Origin: Medakamo hakoo
Lineage: Eukaryota; Chlorophyta; Trebouxiophyceae; Coccomyxaceae
Assembly: GCA_026636295.1 (NCBI GenBank)
Contig: CP089457.1
Span: 677,001 to 741,000 of the forward strand
Direction: 5' to 3'
Length of the DNA: 64,000 nt
Position numbers and translations under genes: made by a program. Below the pieces are notes generated by a model, which searched no databases, was not told where the DNA came from, and worked only from the letters and a program-made list of their open reading frames with translations. This document shows, one piece after another, positions 62,040 to 64,000 of the stretch (its first letter is position 1; each line of letters starts with the position of its first letter).

Positions 62040-62828
62040 ATGGCCGCACCGGCAGCCGCCCCATCGCCTGGCCCGCGCCGGCGGCAGGAAAAAGACGAGG
62101 GAGGAGGCGGGCATGCGCCGACCTCGCCCCGGCAGGAAAAAGACGAGGGAGGAGGCAGGCACGGTCCGACCTCGCCCGGCCTGCTGACCCGGGCGTGGGA
62201 CGGGTATACGGCCGCCCTGGCGTCCCACCCCCTGCGCACTCGTGCGCTCACAGCCGGCAGCATCGCCTTTGCCGCCGACGCCCTGGCCCAAGCGCTGTCG
62301 CCCAGGCCCGCGCCAAACAGGCGAAGCCTGACGGGCCTGCGCCGGTCCGCCGCCTGGTTCGCCTGGGGCGCGCTCGTCAGCGGGCCCGCCGGGCACGCCT
62401 GGCAGGGTCTGCTCGACAGCGTGTGGCCGCCGCCGCCGCCGCCGTCCCAGCAGGCGCCCGGCGCGCCACGCCGGCCACCGCCCCCCACGGCCGCGTCCGT
62501 GCTCGCAAAGCGGGTCGCGGCCGACGCCGCCGTCTTCAGCCCGGCCATCAACGCCGCGGCGCTGGCGTTCATCGCGACCGTCATCGAGCGGGCGGGGCCG
62601 CGGTCCGCCCCCGCCGCGCTGCGGGCTCGGTTCTGGCCCACGCAGGCGGCCGGCTGGCGCCTGTGGCCCGCCGCGTCGGCCGTCGCGTACGCTCTCATCC
62701 CCCCGCGCTTCCGCGTCCTGTTTTTCAATGCGGTCGGATTTTGGTGGACCCTGTTTTTGGCGACGAGGAGTGGCGGCGGCGGGAACAGTGCGGAGGCGGG
62801 GAAGAGGAGGAAGGCGGCGGTGGCGTGA
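62040..62828 (+). CDS. Mpv17/PMP22-family membrane protein
   Basis: Intronless, 262 residues from ATG 62040. Family features: 'WDGYTAALASHPLRTRALTA' with 'GSIAFAADALAQALS', then 'LRRSAAWFAWGALVSGPAGH', 'VAADAAVFSPAINAAALAFI' and the C-terminal block 'LWPAASAVAYALIPPRFRVL' with 'FFNAVGFWWTLFLAT'. About four transmembrane helices. Relatives sit in the mitochondrial inner membrane, peroxisomes or plastids and may form non-selective channels. The N-terminus carries a 16-residue tandem duplication. An in-frame ATG at 61929 would extend the protein by 37 residues. The divergent SirB1-like gene starts within about 160 bp. Confidence 0.82.
   Translation: MAAPAAAPSPGPRRRQEKDEGGGGHAPTSPRQEKDEGGGRHGPTSPGLLTRAWDGYTAALASHPLRTRALTAGSIAFAADALAQALSPRPAPNRRSLTGLRRSAAWFAWGALVSGPAGHAWQGLLDSVWPPPPPPSQQAPGAPRRPPPPTAASVLAKRVAADAAVFSPAINAAALAFIATVIERAGPRSAPAALRARFWPTQAAGWRLWPAASAVAYALIPPRFRVLFFNAVGFWWTLFLATRSGGGGNSAEAGKRRKAAVA
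62083..62178 (+). repeat. 48-bp tandem duplication in the Mpv17-like coding sequence
   Basis: Two adjacent 48-bp copies (62083-62130 and 62131-62178) differ at only a few bases. They encode two copies of a 16-residue unit containing 'RQEKDEGGG' and 'PTSP'. The length is a multiple of three, so the frame is kept. Confidence 0.92.
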
Positions 62829-62969
62829 GGGAGGTGGAGGGCGCCGTGCGTGTGTTGTTGGTCGAGAGAGAGAGAGAGAGGTCGCAGGTCTGGTCCACTG
62901 CCCTGTTTTGTCGGCCGTTGGGCCGCGCCGAAAGAAAAAACCATTCCGAAAAAGACTGAGCTTGCCGCC

Positions 62970-64000
62970 ATGCGGCGTCCCACCTCGGCAGTGAGAGACG
63001 CCGCGCGCACGGCGGCAGGAGAGCTGGCCGGCGCGGGCGTGGAGTCCCGTCCCCGTGCGTTGCATGTTTGTGTCGCGCCGCAGCCGGGCCCCATGCGTTT
63101 TTTTTTTTCGCTGTACGCGCTTGCTGAGTCCGCCCTCCCTCCCCCAAACCACACACATCAGTCTCCGGCCGCCGTTTACGCCGCGTGGCGACGGGCACGT
63201 CAGGGTGCCACCTGGCTGGCGGCGAAGCCAAGGACGGCGCGGCCTTTAAATCGGTCCGTTGCGTGTTTTTTTGGGGGGGCCGCACCCAGGGGCGCCCCCC
63301 ACCCATCCAAACCTGCTGCCGCCCTCCCCTCCCCCTCCCCTCCCCCCGTCCGTCACTCCCACGCCCCCCGGACCGCCCCCCACCCACCCACCCACCCACC
63401 AGATCCAAAACCGGCTCATCGCCGGCCTCGTCATCGCCTCCGCCTTCATGGTCGTCGAAGCCGTCGGCGGCTTCCTGGCCCACTCCATCGCCGTCTGGAC
63501 CGACGCGGCCCACCTGCTGTCCGACGTCTCCGGCTTCGCCGTCGCCCTGCTCGCGGCCCGCGTCGCCGCCCGCGCGGCGGCGGCCGACCACACGTTTGGC
63601 TACCACCGCATAGAAGTCCTGGGCGCGCTGGCGTCCGTGGCCATGACCTGGTTCGTGACGGGCATCCTGGTCATCGAGGCGGCCGGGCGGGTCGCGCGCC
63701 CGGCGCCCGTCGACGGCCGCCTGATGTTCATCCTGGCGGCCGTCGGCGTCGCCGTCAACCTGCTGCTCATGGCGGTGCTGGGCGGGCACCACCACCACGG
63801 GCCGGGGGGCGGGCACGACCACGACCACGGCCACGGCGCCGGCGCGCACTCGCACGGTGACGGTGGTGGTGGGTGCGGCCACGCGCACGCCGCCACGCGC
63901 GCGCACGCGCGCCCGCCGCGCAACGCGTCCCAGCCGGGCGACGAGCTGGCGGCCGTCGCGTGCTCCGACCCGTCCTCGAGCGGGCCGGAAGAAGGGCCCA
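62970..64000 (+). CDS. Cation diffusion facilitator (ZnT/MTP zinc transporter), partial
   Basis: The gene runs off the window end. Exons 62970-63054, 63162-63253 and 63403 onward join in consistent phases, with donors GTGCG and GTCCG. The third exon starts 'IQNRLIAGLVIASAFMVVEA'. The zinc-site signature is 'WTDAAHLLSDVSGFAVAL', followed by 'HTFGYHRIEVLGALASV', as in ZnT/MTP transporters. The His-rich cytosolic loop ('GGHHHHGPGGGHDHDHGHGA') follows the fourth helix. At least four helices are inside the window; the rest of the transport domain and the C-terminal domain lie beyond 64000. It moves Zn (possibly Co or Ni) from the cytosol into the vacuole or outward by proton exchange. The exact splice of exons 1 and 2 is the least certain part. 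Confidence 0.88.

Overview
This window is nuclear DNA from a compact, very GC-rich photosynthetic eukaryote, most likely a small green alga. The evidence is spliceosomal introns in most genes, a plastid-type gene set (a state-transition kinase of the STN7/STT7 type, LPA1, LPA3, plastid LepA, porphobilinogen deaminase, glucan water dikinase, chlorophyllase, RETICULATA-related, a plastid-type CLC), and Ala/Arg/Ser-rich N-termini that look like transit peptides. These N-termini lack the early Phe expected of glaucophytes. An IQ-AAA protein resembling dynein regulatory complex subunit DRC11 and the meiotic protein MND1 suggest a lineage with flagella and meiosis. The species cannot be named from the sequence.

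I support 34 protein-coding genes in 64 kb (about one per 1.9 kb), all but the last complete. Intergenic gaps are 60 to 460 bp and genes mostly alternate in strand, so most promoters are shared between divergent pairs. Introns are mostly 70 to 240 nt, with the consensus donors GTGAG and, unusually often, GTGCG. Acceptors follow C-rich or CA-rich tracts.

Layout. 1-13 kb: tail-anchored ubiquitin-like protein, RETICULATA-related protein, CK2 beta, a plastid-like membrane protein, SmD3, a proline-rich coiled-coil protein, COQ4 and a secreted Kazal/serine protease. 13-29 kb: 3-hydroxyacyl-CoA dehydratase, a FLASH-like coiled-coil protein, CLC, LPA3, a RavA-type MoxR ATPase, VPS41, a DNA 3'-phosphatase fused to a helix-hairpin-helix domain, a 78-residue membrane protein, a Nudix hydrolase and a chlorophyllase. 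29-49 kb: an NT-C2 coiled-coil protein, DRC11-like, ribosomal eL8, an OSR1/BLUS1-type kinase, porphobilinogen deaminase, MND1, an armadillo-like protein, TIM23 and LepA. 49-64 kb: glucan water dikinase, LPA1, an Ala-rich coiled-coil protein, STN7-type kinase, SirB1-like protein, Mpv17/PMP22 and a truncated ZnT/MTP zinc transporter.

About a dozen genes look plastid-directed (starch phosphorylation, PSII assembly factors LPA1 and LPA3, state transitions, tetrapyrrole synthesis, chlorophyll breakdown, plastid translation), but I see no operon-like logic beyond shared divergent promoters. No transposon, virus-like element, tRNA, rRNA, CRISPR array or telomere was seen.

The most unusual points are three genes whose first coding exon is only the ATG (3-hydroxyacyl-CoA dehydratase, eL8, MND1), the phosphatase/helix-hairpin-helix fusion, and a possible spliced join between the CLC and the FLASH-like gene. 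Exon boundaries come from reading splice signals, phase and family similarity by eye. No transcript or database evidence was available.
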